64,000 bases of DNA from Hemileia vastatrix (GCA_030280995.1 JASXTE010000002.1:25455683-25519682), one strand, 5' to 3'; shown: positions 21,328 to 31,205, counted from the stretch's first letter. Numbers and translations are program-made. Notes: generated by a model not told the origin, from the sequence alone.

Positions 21328-21760
21328 TATCAGGACTTTGTAACCAACTGGAATAATTAAAATATAATGTTTAAAAGGACAAAAAATCAACTGAAACAAT
21401 AATCACAATGTTTTTAATTTTAAGGTAATTTTATAAACAGGATTTAAAATAAATCAACTGAAGAAATAAAATAATGTAACAATTAGTAATATTTTGATAA
21501 TTATCAGGACTAGAAGTTAACTGAAGAATTTAATTACCAGGACTTAATGTCAACTGTTAATAATTTGAATTACCAGGACTTAATGTCAACTGAATTGATT
21601 TAATTATTGGGACTTATTGTCAACTGAAGTAATTTTAATATTATTAATTCAATTAATTTTAAATATTAATAATTTACTGTCAAGACAATTTGTCAACTGA
21701 AACAATAATAATTTATTAATTATCAGGGCAGAGGTCAACTGAAATAATTAAAAAAATATA
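21328..21760 (-). repeat. Leader stem-loop array of A2
   Basis: At least six copies of a unit reading, on the plus strand, CAGGAC, about four or five bases, GTCAACTGA, separated by variable AT-rich spacers. In element sense this is TCAGTTGAC...GTCCTG. It occupies the leader between the 5' LTR and gag, as in A1 and A3. Confidence 0.7.
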
Positions 21761-22008
21761 ATAATTAATTTAAATTTTAATATTACTTCTAGGACTAAGC
21801 ACAATATAGTTCTATCTCTTTCAACTAGGAAAGAAAAAATTATTTACCAGGCACGTCCCCCTGTAAAATGAGAATGTTAATTCCACTTACAGAGTGCTGA
21901 GTAAAAAGATATACATGGACAATGAAATGTGCAAAATGACCAACAACTAGTAATCAATATTATTACCACAATTAAATATGAAATTTGTCAATATATGAAC
22001 CTAAATTT

Positions 22009-22038
22009 TGGAGCATGGTTCAATTCCTGGTTGCAGCA
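22009..22038 (+). other. tRNA 3'-half-like segment in A2 leader
   Basis: The plus strand contains GGTTCAATTCC followed by GGTTGCAGCA and an A-run. It corresponds to 31176-31205 in A1 (where the minus strand reads GGTTCGATTCCCG) and 41864-41892 in A3. It resembles a tRNA T-arm (box B) and 3' end, antisense to the element. No full cloverleaf could be folded. Confidence 0.4.
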
Positions 22039-22182
22039 AAAAAAAAATTCAAAGTCACGTGGTCAATGACGTTCGTCGTTTATGTCATCAATTCATCCTA
22101 CTGGTACCTCTTCGTTGATGGTCCCTTGGTCGCCTGCTTCAAGATATCGATGCGCCATTGACAATTTGGAAAGGGCCTCAGG

Positions 22183-22965
22183 TGTAGAAGGGTTCTTTTA
22201 TTCTAGAAGATTTTTAACGCAGGTCCAACGGTGGTGATAGATGGTATTTTGGGGTTTCAGAGTTAAGATTATGTATTATTTATCTTATATTTGTTTTAAT
22301 CAATAAAAAGAGGTAAAAAATTTGATTATTATTACAATTAATGATTTATAATTTATGTAAATAAATAATAAAAACAATAAATAGTTATAAATATTTTGGT
22401 TTTAATAAATTGGTTCAATAAAATAATAAGTAAGTAATGGATGATCAAAAAAACCAGAAAGGGAGGCCTTATATAGGCAAAGGAGAGACAAAGCACGTAG
22501 TTGAAATCCTAAATACAGTAGTATGAGAAAAGAAAAGAATATTCCAGAAACAGTTTCATAAAATAAGTTTGTTCAAAAAAGAAGGTGTCAGAAAAGTGTA
22601 TTTACTGTATATAACAAAAGTAAATTAGTTTATTAAAGAATTACTGTAAATTTCAATTCTAAATAAGTAATTTGAATTTTTGTGTATATTTAATTTTATT
22701 TCAATTTAATTTTTTTGTCTTTATTTTAATATTAATTTTTATTTCTCTTAACCTGTCATTGAGCATGGGGTTATAAAATAAAAATACAAGGGACATTATA
22801 ATATTAATTTTAATTATTTACTAACTTTACCATTTTGTAATTAGTTAATTTATTATAAGTAATTTTAATGTAAATATATTATAATTAATAAAAATAATAA
22901 GGTGTGGCTTCATCCCAGTAAAATATTAATTATTTTACTGGGTAGGTTTAGCTGCCTGGATGACA
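22183..22965 (-). repeat. 5' LTR of A2
   Basis: It is the partner of 14085-14896, starting TGTAGAAGGG and ending GGATGACA on the plus strand. A TATA-like block lies near 22470. Directly inside (22182 downward, minus strand) the sequence CCTGAGGCCCTTTCC matches the conserved primer-binding-site position of A1 and D. Confidence 0.9.
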
Positions 22966-22978
22966 ATGTTAGTAGTTT

Positions 22979-24890
22979 AAATAAAAAATAAAAATAAAAA
23001 TAAAAATAAAAATAAAAATAAAAATAAAAATAAAAATAAAAATAAAAATAAAAATAAAAAAAAAAATAAAAATAAAAATAAAAATAAAAATAAAAATAAA
23101 AATAAAAATAAAAATTAAAAATAAAAATAAAAATAAAAATAAAAATAAAAATAAAAATAAAAATAAAAATAAAAATAAAAATAAAAATTAAAATTAAAAT
23201 TAAAATTAAAATTAAAATTAAAATTAAAATTAAAATTAAAATTAAAATTAAAATTAAAATTAAAATTAAAATTAAAATTAAAACTAAAATTAAAATTAAA
23301 ATTAAAATTAAAATTAAAATTAAAATTAAAATTAAAATTAAAATTAAAATTAAAATTAAAATTAAAATTAAAATTAAAATTAAAATTAAAATTAAAATTA
23401 AAATTAAAATTAAAATTAAAATTAAAATTAAAATTAAAATTAAAATTAAAATTAAAATTAAAATTAAAATTAAAATTAAAATTAAAATTAAAATTAAAAT
23501 TAAAATTAAAATTAAAATTAAAATTAAAATTAAAATTAAAATTAAAATTAAAATTAAAATTAAAATTAAAATTAAAATTAAAATTAAAATTAAAATTAAA
23601 ATTAAAATTAAAATTAAAATTAAAATTAAAATTAAAATTAAAATTAAAATTAAAATTAAAATTAAAATTAAAATTAAAATTAAAATTAAAATTAAAATTA
23701 AAATTAAAATTAAAATTAAAATTAAAATTAAAATTAAAATTAAAATTAAAATTAAAATTAAAATTAAAATTAAAATTAAAATTAAAATTAAAATTAAAAT
23801 TAAAATTAAAATTAAAATTAAAATTAAAATTAAAATTAAAATTAAAATTAAAATTAAAATTAAAATTAAAATTAAAATTAAAATTAAAATTAAAATTAAA
23901 ATTAAAATTAAAATTAAAATTAAAATTAAAATTAAAATTAAAATTAAAATTAAAATTAAAATTAAAATTAAAATTAAAATTAAAATTAAAATTAAAATTA
24001 AAATTAAAATTAAAATTAAAATTAAAATTAAAATTAAAATTAAAATTAAAATTAAAATTAAAATTAAAATTAAAATTAAAATTAAAATTAAAATTAAAAT
24101 TAAAATTAAAATTAAAATTAAAATTAAAATTAAAATTAAAATTAAAATTAAAATTAAAATTAAAATTAAAATTAAAATTAAAATTAAAATTAAAATTAAA
24201 ATTAAAATTAAAATTAAAATTAAAATTAAAATTAAAATTAAAATTAAAATTAAAATTAAAATTAAAATTAAAATTAAAATTAAAATTAAAATTAAAATTA
24301 AAATTAAAATTAAAATTAAAATTAAAATTAAAATTAAAATTAAAATTAAAATTAAAATTAAAATTAAAATTAAAATTAAAATTAAAATTAAAATTAAAAT
24401 TAAAATTAAAATTAAAATTAAAATTAAAATTAAAATTAAAATTAAAATTAAAATTAAAATTAAAATTAAAATTAAAATTAAAATTAAAATTAAAATTAAA
24501 ATTAAAATTAAAATTAAAATTAAAATTAAAATTAAAATTAAAATTAAAATTAAAATTAAAATTAAAATTAAAATTAAAATTAAAATTAAAATTAAAATTA
24601 AAATTAAAATTAAAATTAAAATTAAAATTAAAATTAAAATTAAAATTAAAATTAAAATTAAAATTAAAATTAAAATTAAAATTAAAATTAAAATTAAAAT
24701 TAAAATTAAAATTAAAATTAAAATTAAAATTAAAATTAAAATTAAAATTAAAATTAAAATTAAAATTAAAATTAAAATTAAAATTAAAATTAAAATTAAA
24801 ATTAAAATTAAAATTAAAATTAAAATTAAAATTAAAATTAAAATTAAAATTAAAATTAAAATTAAAATTAAAATTAAAATTAAAATTAAA
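22979..24890. repeat. 1.9-kb hexanucleotide microsatellite
   Basis: The first about 205 bp are (AAAAAT)n with two small interruptions (near 23058 and 23113). From about 23188 to 24890 it is (AAAATT)n, about 284 units, with a single C variant near 23284. It begins 14 bp after the A2 target duplication. It has no coding content, and the near-perfect length could be partly an assembly product. Confidence 0.95.
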
Positions 24891-24930
24891 AAATTTTTTT
24901 ATATATATCTGCTAATTATTATTGGTCTTT

Positions 24931-26520
24931 CTAGTTAGTGAATTTCTTTATTTCTTTTTTTATTTTAATTTCTGGAAGGAGAAGCCTCTGGAAGTTGTTC
25001 TGGATTATGGTGGCGTTTTTGCTTTTTTTAGGACGGGAGGAAGAACTGTGTTCTTTGTTGTGTAGGCAGCTGCAAAGAGTATATGAATTGTAATGGTCAG
25101 AAACCGGGTTAGAAGTTAATTTTTGGGATGAAGTGGAAGAAGCGGGGATAGAGTGTTGGAAGGTCTGCTTTATTATTCTAGACATCTTCCAGTGGTCATC
25201 AAGGAGCTGTTTCCTCATATTCTTTTCTTATTCATTCAACAGACCATTAAAAGCAAAGGCCTTAAGCATGTTTGAACACATCATGCTTAGGTGTTGTTTC
25301 ATGTTGGCTTAATCCAGCATTAATGTGTTTTCTAGAGGTTGGCCAATCCCAATAGCAGTTTCAGGAGGCAGGGTGTCAACTAATAGAAGAATTGTATCAG
25401 TAATTGTCTCTGTTAAAGAAATTGGATTTATTAATTTGGTACTTACAGATTGGGAGCTCATCAAATTTGTATGTGGCCGGAAACTGGACTGTTGAAGAAT
25501 GTTGAAGGTATGTTGAAGGAGGATCAACCAGATGGAGGTATGAATTTTCATGATTATCCTCTAAATGGTGTTGAGAATATGAAGTATAAGAAGGGTAATA
25601 CTGTGGCCTGGTTGGAGCAGTGGGGATGCTGTTGTATTTTTTAATATTATTTCTTGGCGCAGGTTGGTTGGATACTGGTGGAGGAGTACCAGGTTGGTTG
25701 TACGAAGGACCAGGAGAAGGTGACCTGGAAGCTGATTGGGACCTTCTAGATGAAGATCAGGAAAAAATTAAACTATCCAACAAGTAATTGGCTGCCAGAT
25801 GAGAGGTTTAGTTGGTTCTTCTTGTTTGAGAAGGAGATTTTGGTTTGGCAGTAGTGTTTGGCGCTTTGGTGTTTTTCTTGAGGACCTCTGGCAGACCTTC
25901 TAGCAGTTTTGGTATTTTTGGCTTTTTCTGATGAACAAATTGTTGTGCGCATGGCTCTTGGAGCAATAGGAGGTTTTTGCGTGGTGTTGTTGTTGTTTAC
26001 TGGTAGATTTTGGTTGTTTTTTGGCTGAATTTGAAGGTTTTGAGCCTGATTTCCACTTCCTAGCAAGGAAGGCGGGTTGCCTGGACGCAGTCTAGCAGCC
26101 TGGGAGCTGATTTTGGAGCTTTCTTAGCTGGATTTTCTAAGAAAAATGCTGTTTCTTGGGAGGATAAAGCATGTCTTTTGGAGAGAGATCTGGGGACAGA
26201 GAGGTGTGATCTTCTTAATGGAGCTGGAGATAGAAAAGAGGAAGCGGGACCTAGTTCTGGGGATCTGGTAGGAAATATAGAGATGTATTTGTGTGAATGT
26301 GAAGGTGGTGGTATAAGATAATTGGGGTTTCCGTCACATTTTTCCTTTTTGGAGTTGCAAGAATCACAGGCCCTTTTGTAGAGTTTGGCTTCAGGAGTTG
26401 GAAGAGTGAATGTGAAAAGTCTGCATATGTGGATAAACTGTTTGCAAGAATAGTCCTTGGGAGTAGTGAAACAAGGAAGGTCTTATGGGTCAAAATCTGG
26501 GGATCTGGCCATTATCTGTG
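24931..26520 (-). pseudogene. Unrecognised low-complexity ORF fragments
   Basis: Minus-strand frames at 26493-26251, 26066-25773, 25551-25309 and 25218-24931 are rich in Ser, Thr, Asn, Gln and Pro. A basic stretch (SEKAKNTKTARRSARGP) occurs at about 25900. They follow, with gaps, the Zn-cluster ORF at 27837-27343, so they may be later parts of one degraded gene. I recognise no domain; function unknown. Confidence 0.3.
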
Positions 26521-26660
26521 ATGGGACAACAATGAAGAGAAAAGAGATAAAAAAAATTATCAGTGATGTGTAGATAATGAAGATAAAGTGGAAGTTCAGT
26601 AGGGCAGTTGGGGAGTATTGTGCATGGAATTGGCTCCGTCTTTTTATGCAAAATGTGGAA

Positions 26661-27095
26661 AGTCTGTCAAGACTTTAAACTGAACACTGTGGCCAGTCCA
26701 TCAAGACTCTAAAGTGAAAAATGTTATAGTCCCCCAAGACTATAAACTGACGATGGTTTGATGGTTGAGTACTTCAGGACTATAAACTGATAATGTGATG
26801 TTGATGTGATTCTGGCAGAGGGAATCCAAAGGGGAAGTTTCTGAATTTAGTTAAGGCAAGTGTGGGGGTAACTGATGAGCTGGCTTCTCTGTAGAACAGT
26901 TACCCCAGAATGTTAGTTTGAATTCTTTGGTCTTTAATGGTTTGATCTCTTGTTCTGTCTTTATGATTTAGGTTTTAAGTCCCCCAAGACTATAAACTGA
27001 GGATTTTTGAGTCACCCAAGACTATAAAATGAGAGCTTTTAGTCCCCCAAGACTTAAAACTGAGGATGAGTCCTGCAAGACTTTAAACTGAGGAA
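26661..27095. repeat. Stem-loop plus AAACTGA array (8 copies)
   Basis: Copies start at 26661, 26695, 26728, 26768, 26978, 27010, 27041 and 27069. The consensus is AGTC, NNNCAA, GACT, then WTAAACTGA. The AGTC/GACT arms are kept in seven copies; the 26768 copy is imperfect. Two clusters of four flank the hairpin module at 26861. On the minus strand each reads TCAGTTTAW then GTC, loop, GACT. Confidence 0.85.
26861..26906 (+). repeat. TGTGGGGG hairpin module, copy 3
   Basis: It is nearly identical to 12749-12795, including the loop GATGAGCTGGCTTCTCTGTA. It is preceded by a purine-rich stretch (GAGGGAATCCAAAGGGGAAG), compatible with a polypurine tract before an LTR. The presence of this module links the 26-27 kb region to the B(+) 3' end. 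Confidence 0.65.
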
Positions 27096-27342
27096 ATTTT
27101 TTTTAATTTTTATTTCTAAATCAAGAATTTCAGGCAAGAATCAATTACAGAAGAGAATCAAGAGATGAAAAAAAGTGTTCAGCATTAGTCTTGAACTGGT
27201 GGATGAGGTGTCATATTTTTTCAATTTTCTGTGGATATTTGGCAGCAGTGGATTAGAAGTAATTAAGAATGAGATGTTTTTGTTGAGAAGAGTGTTGTTG
27301 GAATTTGTACTTGATGGTGGGCAATTGATTGGGTGGTGGTGT

Positions 27343-27837
27343 TTAAATTTTCCCCACATTGCCATCATCACTGTCTGGATGGGAAAGAACTGGAAATTCA
27401 TCAGCTAAAATTTCAGTATGGAGAAGCATTGGTTTTACCATCAGAGGACCAGGTATGGTAGTGCTTGTGGCTTTAGTGGTGTTTGAACTCTTTTTGGAAG
27501 GGTGTAACTTGTTGATTAATCTGTGCATCAAGATGGAAGGCCTAGATCTTTTGGTTTTGCTGGAAGAAGGACCAGGTTGAGGGGGAGGTGAATCTGTTGC
27601 AGATGATAATGGACCAGGTCTGGAGCAATATTTCTTAATGAAATAGCAGGCATCACAAGCAGATCTGTATGAATGAATTGTGGGTGTTATGGTACAGATG
27701 AGGTTATGGTCAATACAGTATTGACAGGGACCCATTTCAGAGATGGATTTTGAAAATTTGTGAACATGATGGTTTTGATGAAGAAGAATGTGGACAGTCT
27801 CAATTGGAGGGATGATGTGGTCTTCCAACATTGACAA
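27343..27837 (-). CDS. Zn2Cys6-like Zn-cluster protein ORF
   Basis: From ATG 27837 the 164-codon frame contains GPCQYCIDHNLIC, twelve residues, then CDACYFIKKYCSRPGP: C-X2-C-X6-C-X12-C-X2-C-X6-C. This spacing falls inside the fungal Zn2Cys6 consensus, a DNA-binding module, although the usual basic residues between cysteines are few. A Ser/Pro-rich and then basic tail follows (SSSKTKRSRPS). A TATA box lies about 80 bp upstream. From memory, similar C-X2-C-X6-C blocks ending in RPGP occur in predicted proteins of rust fungi linked to retroelements. Whether the gene continues past 27343 by splicing is unknown. A decayed homologue is at 2254-2933. Confidence 0.5.
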   Translation of the reverse strand: MSMLEDHIIPPIETVHILLHQNHHVHKFSKSISEMGPCQYCIDHNLICTITPTIHSYRSACDACYFIKKYCSRPGPLSSATDSPPPQPGPSSSKTKRSRPSILMHRLINKLHPSKKSSNTTKATSTTIPGPLMVKPMLLHTEILADEFPVLSHPDSDDGNVGKI

Positions 27838-28033
27838 GGCCTTTGTTAAGCTGCTTGGCGCTGTTTGGGTATGTCTTAATTGACATTTGTTGAATAATTG
27901 GGTGTTTTTCTGGTTTTATATAGTGACTATTGTGACTTTGGGTATGTGGGTACTATAATTGGATAGTTCCGGTTTTTCTCTATATCTTATGTCTTGTTGA
28001 AATTTTTCATATTTTAAGTTTTAAGGCGTCATT
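27838..28033 (-). repeat. Zn-cluster 5' region, copy R1
   Basis: It is repeated at 29180-29325 continuing at 38979-39058 (interrupted by the A1 insertion). Shared blocks are CTTCCAACATTG, GTATGTCTTAATTGACATT, TTGAATAATTGGGTGTTTTT and TTTTAAGTTTTAAGG or close variants. It ends at 28033 where B gag sequence begins. R2 also keeps the first codons of the Zn-cluster ORF. Confidence 0.7.
27914..27922 (-). promoter_or_regulatory. TATA box of Zn-cluster ORF
   Basis: The minus strand reads TATATAAAA about 80 bp upstream of ATG 27837. In the second copy of this 5' region the block is degraded to GAAAAAAACT (about 29282-29292). Confidence 0.45.
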
Positions 28034-29178
28034 TCTGGTATTCCTTCAGCAGGTATCGCCCTTTGCTGTACTACCTCTGGCTCCTCCATTGTCACAGGCT
28101 GCTCTTCCACCTGATGAACCCCACCATACCCACCAGATTAAAAACTGTCCATTTCAACATCTTTAATGGGTGCACGTGTATTCTCTCTAGTAGTATACCT
28201 TACTTCCTCCATATCCTCTGCATTTTCATACCTAGCATCAGCTCTTCTTCACCTACTAATTGTTGGTGTGGAAATTTTCTTGTGCTTTGATGAAAAAATC
28301 TCCAGAAGCGCTGAAGTAAGTGGCACTGAAACCACTCCTTCTTTTACTTTAAAATCAAAAACTGCACAAGTAACTGCAAAATTAACTGATTTCAAATCTT
28401 TGCCTTTCTCTTTAGCTTCAGGCTCTTTTCCCTTTCTCAAATTTCCCTCCATAGACTTCTTCTTAATATGATCAATTACCATGGCTCGCATCCCTCAATC
28501 CTTGTCTTTAACAAGCTTTTTTCCATTTTCCAACATAAGCTTACTCCATCTTTGTAAACTATCCTCTCCTCTTTATCCTTTTTAAGAGCATTACACCTCA
28601 TCCAAGTATTCCTTTCTTTATTACAATAGTAACATACAATATTAGCAAAATGTGATGGTTGGGAAGGACTCTTGGGCCTAAACACCTCCTTTGCTTTCAC
28701 TGCTTCAATTATTTTCTTCTCCAATTTTTCAATCCTAGCCATAATATAATCTGGTTCTTTAGTTAAAACTTTAGCTTTAGGAGACAACACCTGAGGAGAC
28801 AATCAAACATCAGACACATCGTTGTCCATTCCCTCATTATCCAAAGTGACTTTAACTGCATGGCGCTCAACTTGACACAACTTCATTTCCACTTCCACTA
28901 CTGTCTCTACTTCCTCTAATCCAGGGTACTTATAATTGCTGTCCCTTTTCTTGACTATCTTTCCTTTGTTATCCAGGCACCTCTTTTCCCAGTCATCCAC
29001 TTCTGGCACTAACACTTCACAAAAACAAGGTAAAGATGCATTATTATCACTAAAATCTTCATTTCTACCAAATACGCAACCATTTGATCAAATATTTCCC
29101 TGAAACTTTTAAATTCCTTAGGGTGTCAAACACCCCCTCCAGCTTTGGCTTTTTTCACCAGGACATCTATATCCTAAA
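28034..29178 (-). pseudogene. Gag fragment, family B, third copy
   Basis: The minus-strand frames 29015-28803 and 28802-28476 read KRCLDNKGKIVKKRDSNYKY and IEKLEKKIIEAVKAKEVFRP, then a knuckle CYYCNKERNTWMRC in which the conserved His is changed (Asn), plus a downstream part at 28491-28249. It is collinear with B(-) 8253-8690. It is bordered on both sides by copies of the Zn-cluster 5' region, so it was captured or inserted there. Frameshifts make it nonfunctional. Confidence 0.7.
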
Positions 29179-29179
29179 T

Positions 29180-29325
29180 TGTCGTGATCTTCCAACATTG
29201 GCAGAGGCCTTTTTTGGGCTGTTTGGCCTTGATTTAGTATGTCTTAATTGACATTGGTTGAATAATTGGGTGTTTTTCTAGTTTTTTTCAGTGAATATTA
29301 GGACTATGGGTATTTGGATACTACC
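29180..29325 (-). repeat. Zn-cluster 5' region, copy R2 (left part)
   Basis: It matches 27811-27950 and continues after A1 at 38979. The A1 target duplication CTACC (29321-29325 and 38974-38978) lies in it. Copy R1 provides the uninterrupted version of the site (about 27950-27960). Confidence 0.7.
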
Positions 29326-29854
29326 TGTCAGCCAGGCTACTAGACTTACCCAGTGAAATAAGTAATTATTTACTGGATGAAGCCGCACCTTATCATCTTT
29401 AATTATTATTTAATTATCATTTAGTTACATTAACATTAGTTATAAATTAACTAGTTACAGAATGTTAAAATTAAATTAATTAATTAAATAAATAAGTAAC
29501 ATTATAATTATAATTTTGTCCCTTATATTTTCTCTAACACCGTGCTAAACTGACAGGTTGGGAAAAATAAAACTTTATATTTAAAAAATAAAATACAAAG
29601 ATAAAATAAGATTTAAATATTCAAATAATATTAAATATATACAAATAAATCAAATTTCTTATTTGGAATTGACATTTACAGTAAATATTAAAAATATTGA
29701 TGTATTTCTGACACACTCTGTAAATACATCTTTTTTGACACCTTCTTTTTGGAATAACTTTATTATTTGAAATACTCTTTCTGGAATGTTCTTTTTCTCT
29801 CTTTTTCCCTACTGTTTTTAGAATTTGATTTCCCTGCTTTGTCTCTCCTTTGCC

Positions 29855-29861
29855 TATAAAA
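29855..29861 (+). promoter_or_regulatory. TATA box of A1 LTR promoter
   Basis: TATAAAA within TGCCTATAAAAGGCC. The same box is in the 3' LTR (38683 region), in A2 and in the A4 LTR. The MITE inserted about 60 bp downstream, close to the expected RNA start region, so in this copy the transcript would include or be altered by MITE sequence. Confidence 0.6.
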
Positions 29862-29921
29862 GGCCTCTCTTTTGTTGTCTTTTGATCATTCTATCTTACC
29901 AAACCATTTTATTACAACAAT

Positions 29922-30808
29922 CACCACGCAATATGGGGGGCGGACTTGCTAGCAAGTCCGCAACCTTGAACCCTAATTCATATCTTTTTGAGCACACATT
30001 GAGGAAGTGATGAAACCATCATGAAGAAGTATTGAATTTACTTTGAACACACCTTGAAGCTCATGTGAACACAAATGGGGCTACAAGGGCTGGAAAGGCT
30101 GGAGAGAGGGGTGAGGAAGGGTGTATGGGGTAGCAAAAAGGTTGGGAAAGAGTTGGAAGGGAAGATTAAGGGTTCCGAGGCATTTTAAATGAAGAAAAGG
30201 GTCTGGGAGAGGTTGAGAGGGGTGAAATGGGGATCAAAAGAGGATGGCATACAATGGGGCTGGGAGGATAGCGAAAGGCATGGGAAGGGAAGACAAGCAT
30301 GTGTTGATAGAATTGAAAGGGATGGAGATTGGTGCAAACAGAGTGTGAAAATAGGAGGATGAACTCTGTTCTTTGGGCGAAGAACAGAGTTCACTTCCAT
30401 AAAATATTAGCTGAAACATAGTTTTCAATTCTGTAAAAACAGTTGTAAGTAATAGAAAAAGTCACTGATTTTTTTTATATGTAATCTGAAATTTTTTAAT
30501 AAAATTATTGTATTTAAGAATTGCAATATTGTCAATCAATTTTTATTGATCAAATTAATTTAATAAAGTATTATTTTAATAAGCTGTTTCAAAAAATACT
30601 TTGCATTGAGTAGACTCATGGAATGATTTTTTCTGGCTTCCATTCAGTTATCCTCACACTTTCACTATGTTTTCAATATAGATCCATTGTTATTTGTGTG
30701 ATACTTCAAGTGAAAGTTCAGTATTACTTCAGTCTGAGTTCCATCTGATTTCCATCTGACTTCAAGTTGCGGACTTGCTAGCAAGTCCTCCCCCTATATT
30801 GCATGGTG
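29922..30808. mobile_element. CACTA-like MITE, 887 bp, in A1 5' LTR
   Basis: The ends are CACCACGCAATAT and, reverse complemented, CACCATGCAATAT. The 18-bp palindrome GGACTTGCTAGCAAGTCC occurs near both ends. The target duplication is AAT (29919-29921 and 30809-30811). The 3' LTR of the same element lacks it and shows the empty site (38746-38756 area). The interior (about 30050-30720) is unrelated to the 261-bp relatives and has no transposase; it is G-rich on the plus strand with no convincing ORF. Confidence 0.9.
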
Positions 30809-31035
30809 AATAACCAAATAAACACTTATTCTTATACTCTATATCATTAGTACTTACAATAGCATAATTCTAATTTATAAATTATATTAATATTTTAATC
30901 CTACCTCTGTTTTTGAGTAAAACATTCACCTTTGAATTAAGAAATACGTACAAGGTTGTTGAAAATCCATTTAAGCCTTATAAATCCTCGTAGAACTACG
31001 TACCAAATCTTCTAGACTAAAAGTGACCCTTGAAA

Positions 31036-31054
31036 ATTGGGGGCCTTTCCGGGA
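31036..31054 (+). other. Primer-binding-site position of A1
   Basis: ATTGGGGGCCTTTCCGG follows the LTR directly. D has ATTGGGGACCTTTTC at the same place and A2 has GAGGCCCTTTCC. The conservation supports a role in first-strand priming. I could not match it to the 3' end of a known tRNA, so self-priming or an unusual primer is possible. Confidence 0.5.
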
Positions 31055-31175
31055 ATATTGACGGCGCAACGTTACTTGAGGCGTAATCCAGAGGACCATC
31101 GGCGTAGAAGCACCTGTAAAGGACGAGTGGAGGCAAGAAAACGACGAACGTCATACGTCACGTGATAAAAGTTTT

Positions 31176-31205
31176 TGCTGCGAACGGGAATCGAACCGCG
31201 CTCCA
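31176..31205 (-). other. tRNA 3'-half-like segment in A1 leader
   Basis: The minus strand reads GCGCGGTTCGATTCCCGTTCGCAGC. The core GGTTCGATTCC is a perfect box B consensus of RNA polymerase III genes. It is conserved in A2 and A3 leaders (22009-22038 and 41864-41892). Acceptor and D-arm partners are not visible, so it is not a tRNA gene. Confidence 0.45.

Larger units (their letters stand above)
14085..22965 (-). mobile_element. Chromovirus A2 (decayed, full-length structure)
   Basis: Two LTRs (14085-14896 and 22183-22965) flank minus-strand gag-pol remnants. The element is flanked by a 5-bp duplication ATGTT (14080-14084 and 22966-22970), proving a bona fide insertion. Coding regions have many stops, the RNase H domain is deleted, and an 809-bp solo LTR sits in gag. 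LTRs differ by many substitutions and indels, so it is older than A1 and D. Confidence 0.9.
29326..31035 (+). repeat. 5' LTR of A1 with MITE insertion
   Basis: It starts TGTCAGCCAGG and ends TTGAAA, where the 3' LTR has TTGACA. Without the 887-bp MITE and its 3-bp duplication the length is about 820 bp, equal to the 3' LTR. The last CA has been lost to AA by substitution. Confidence 0.95.

Noticed and set aside
22979..24890. CRISPR-like or telomeric array
   Set aside because: Unit is a simple hexamer without spacers, AAAATT is not a known fungal telomere repeat and it is internal.
30185..30428. Minus-strand ORFs in the 887-bp MITE
   Set aside because: They arise from G-rich plus-strand filler, have no recognisable domain and overlap each other in different frames.
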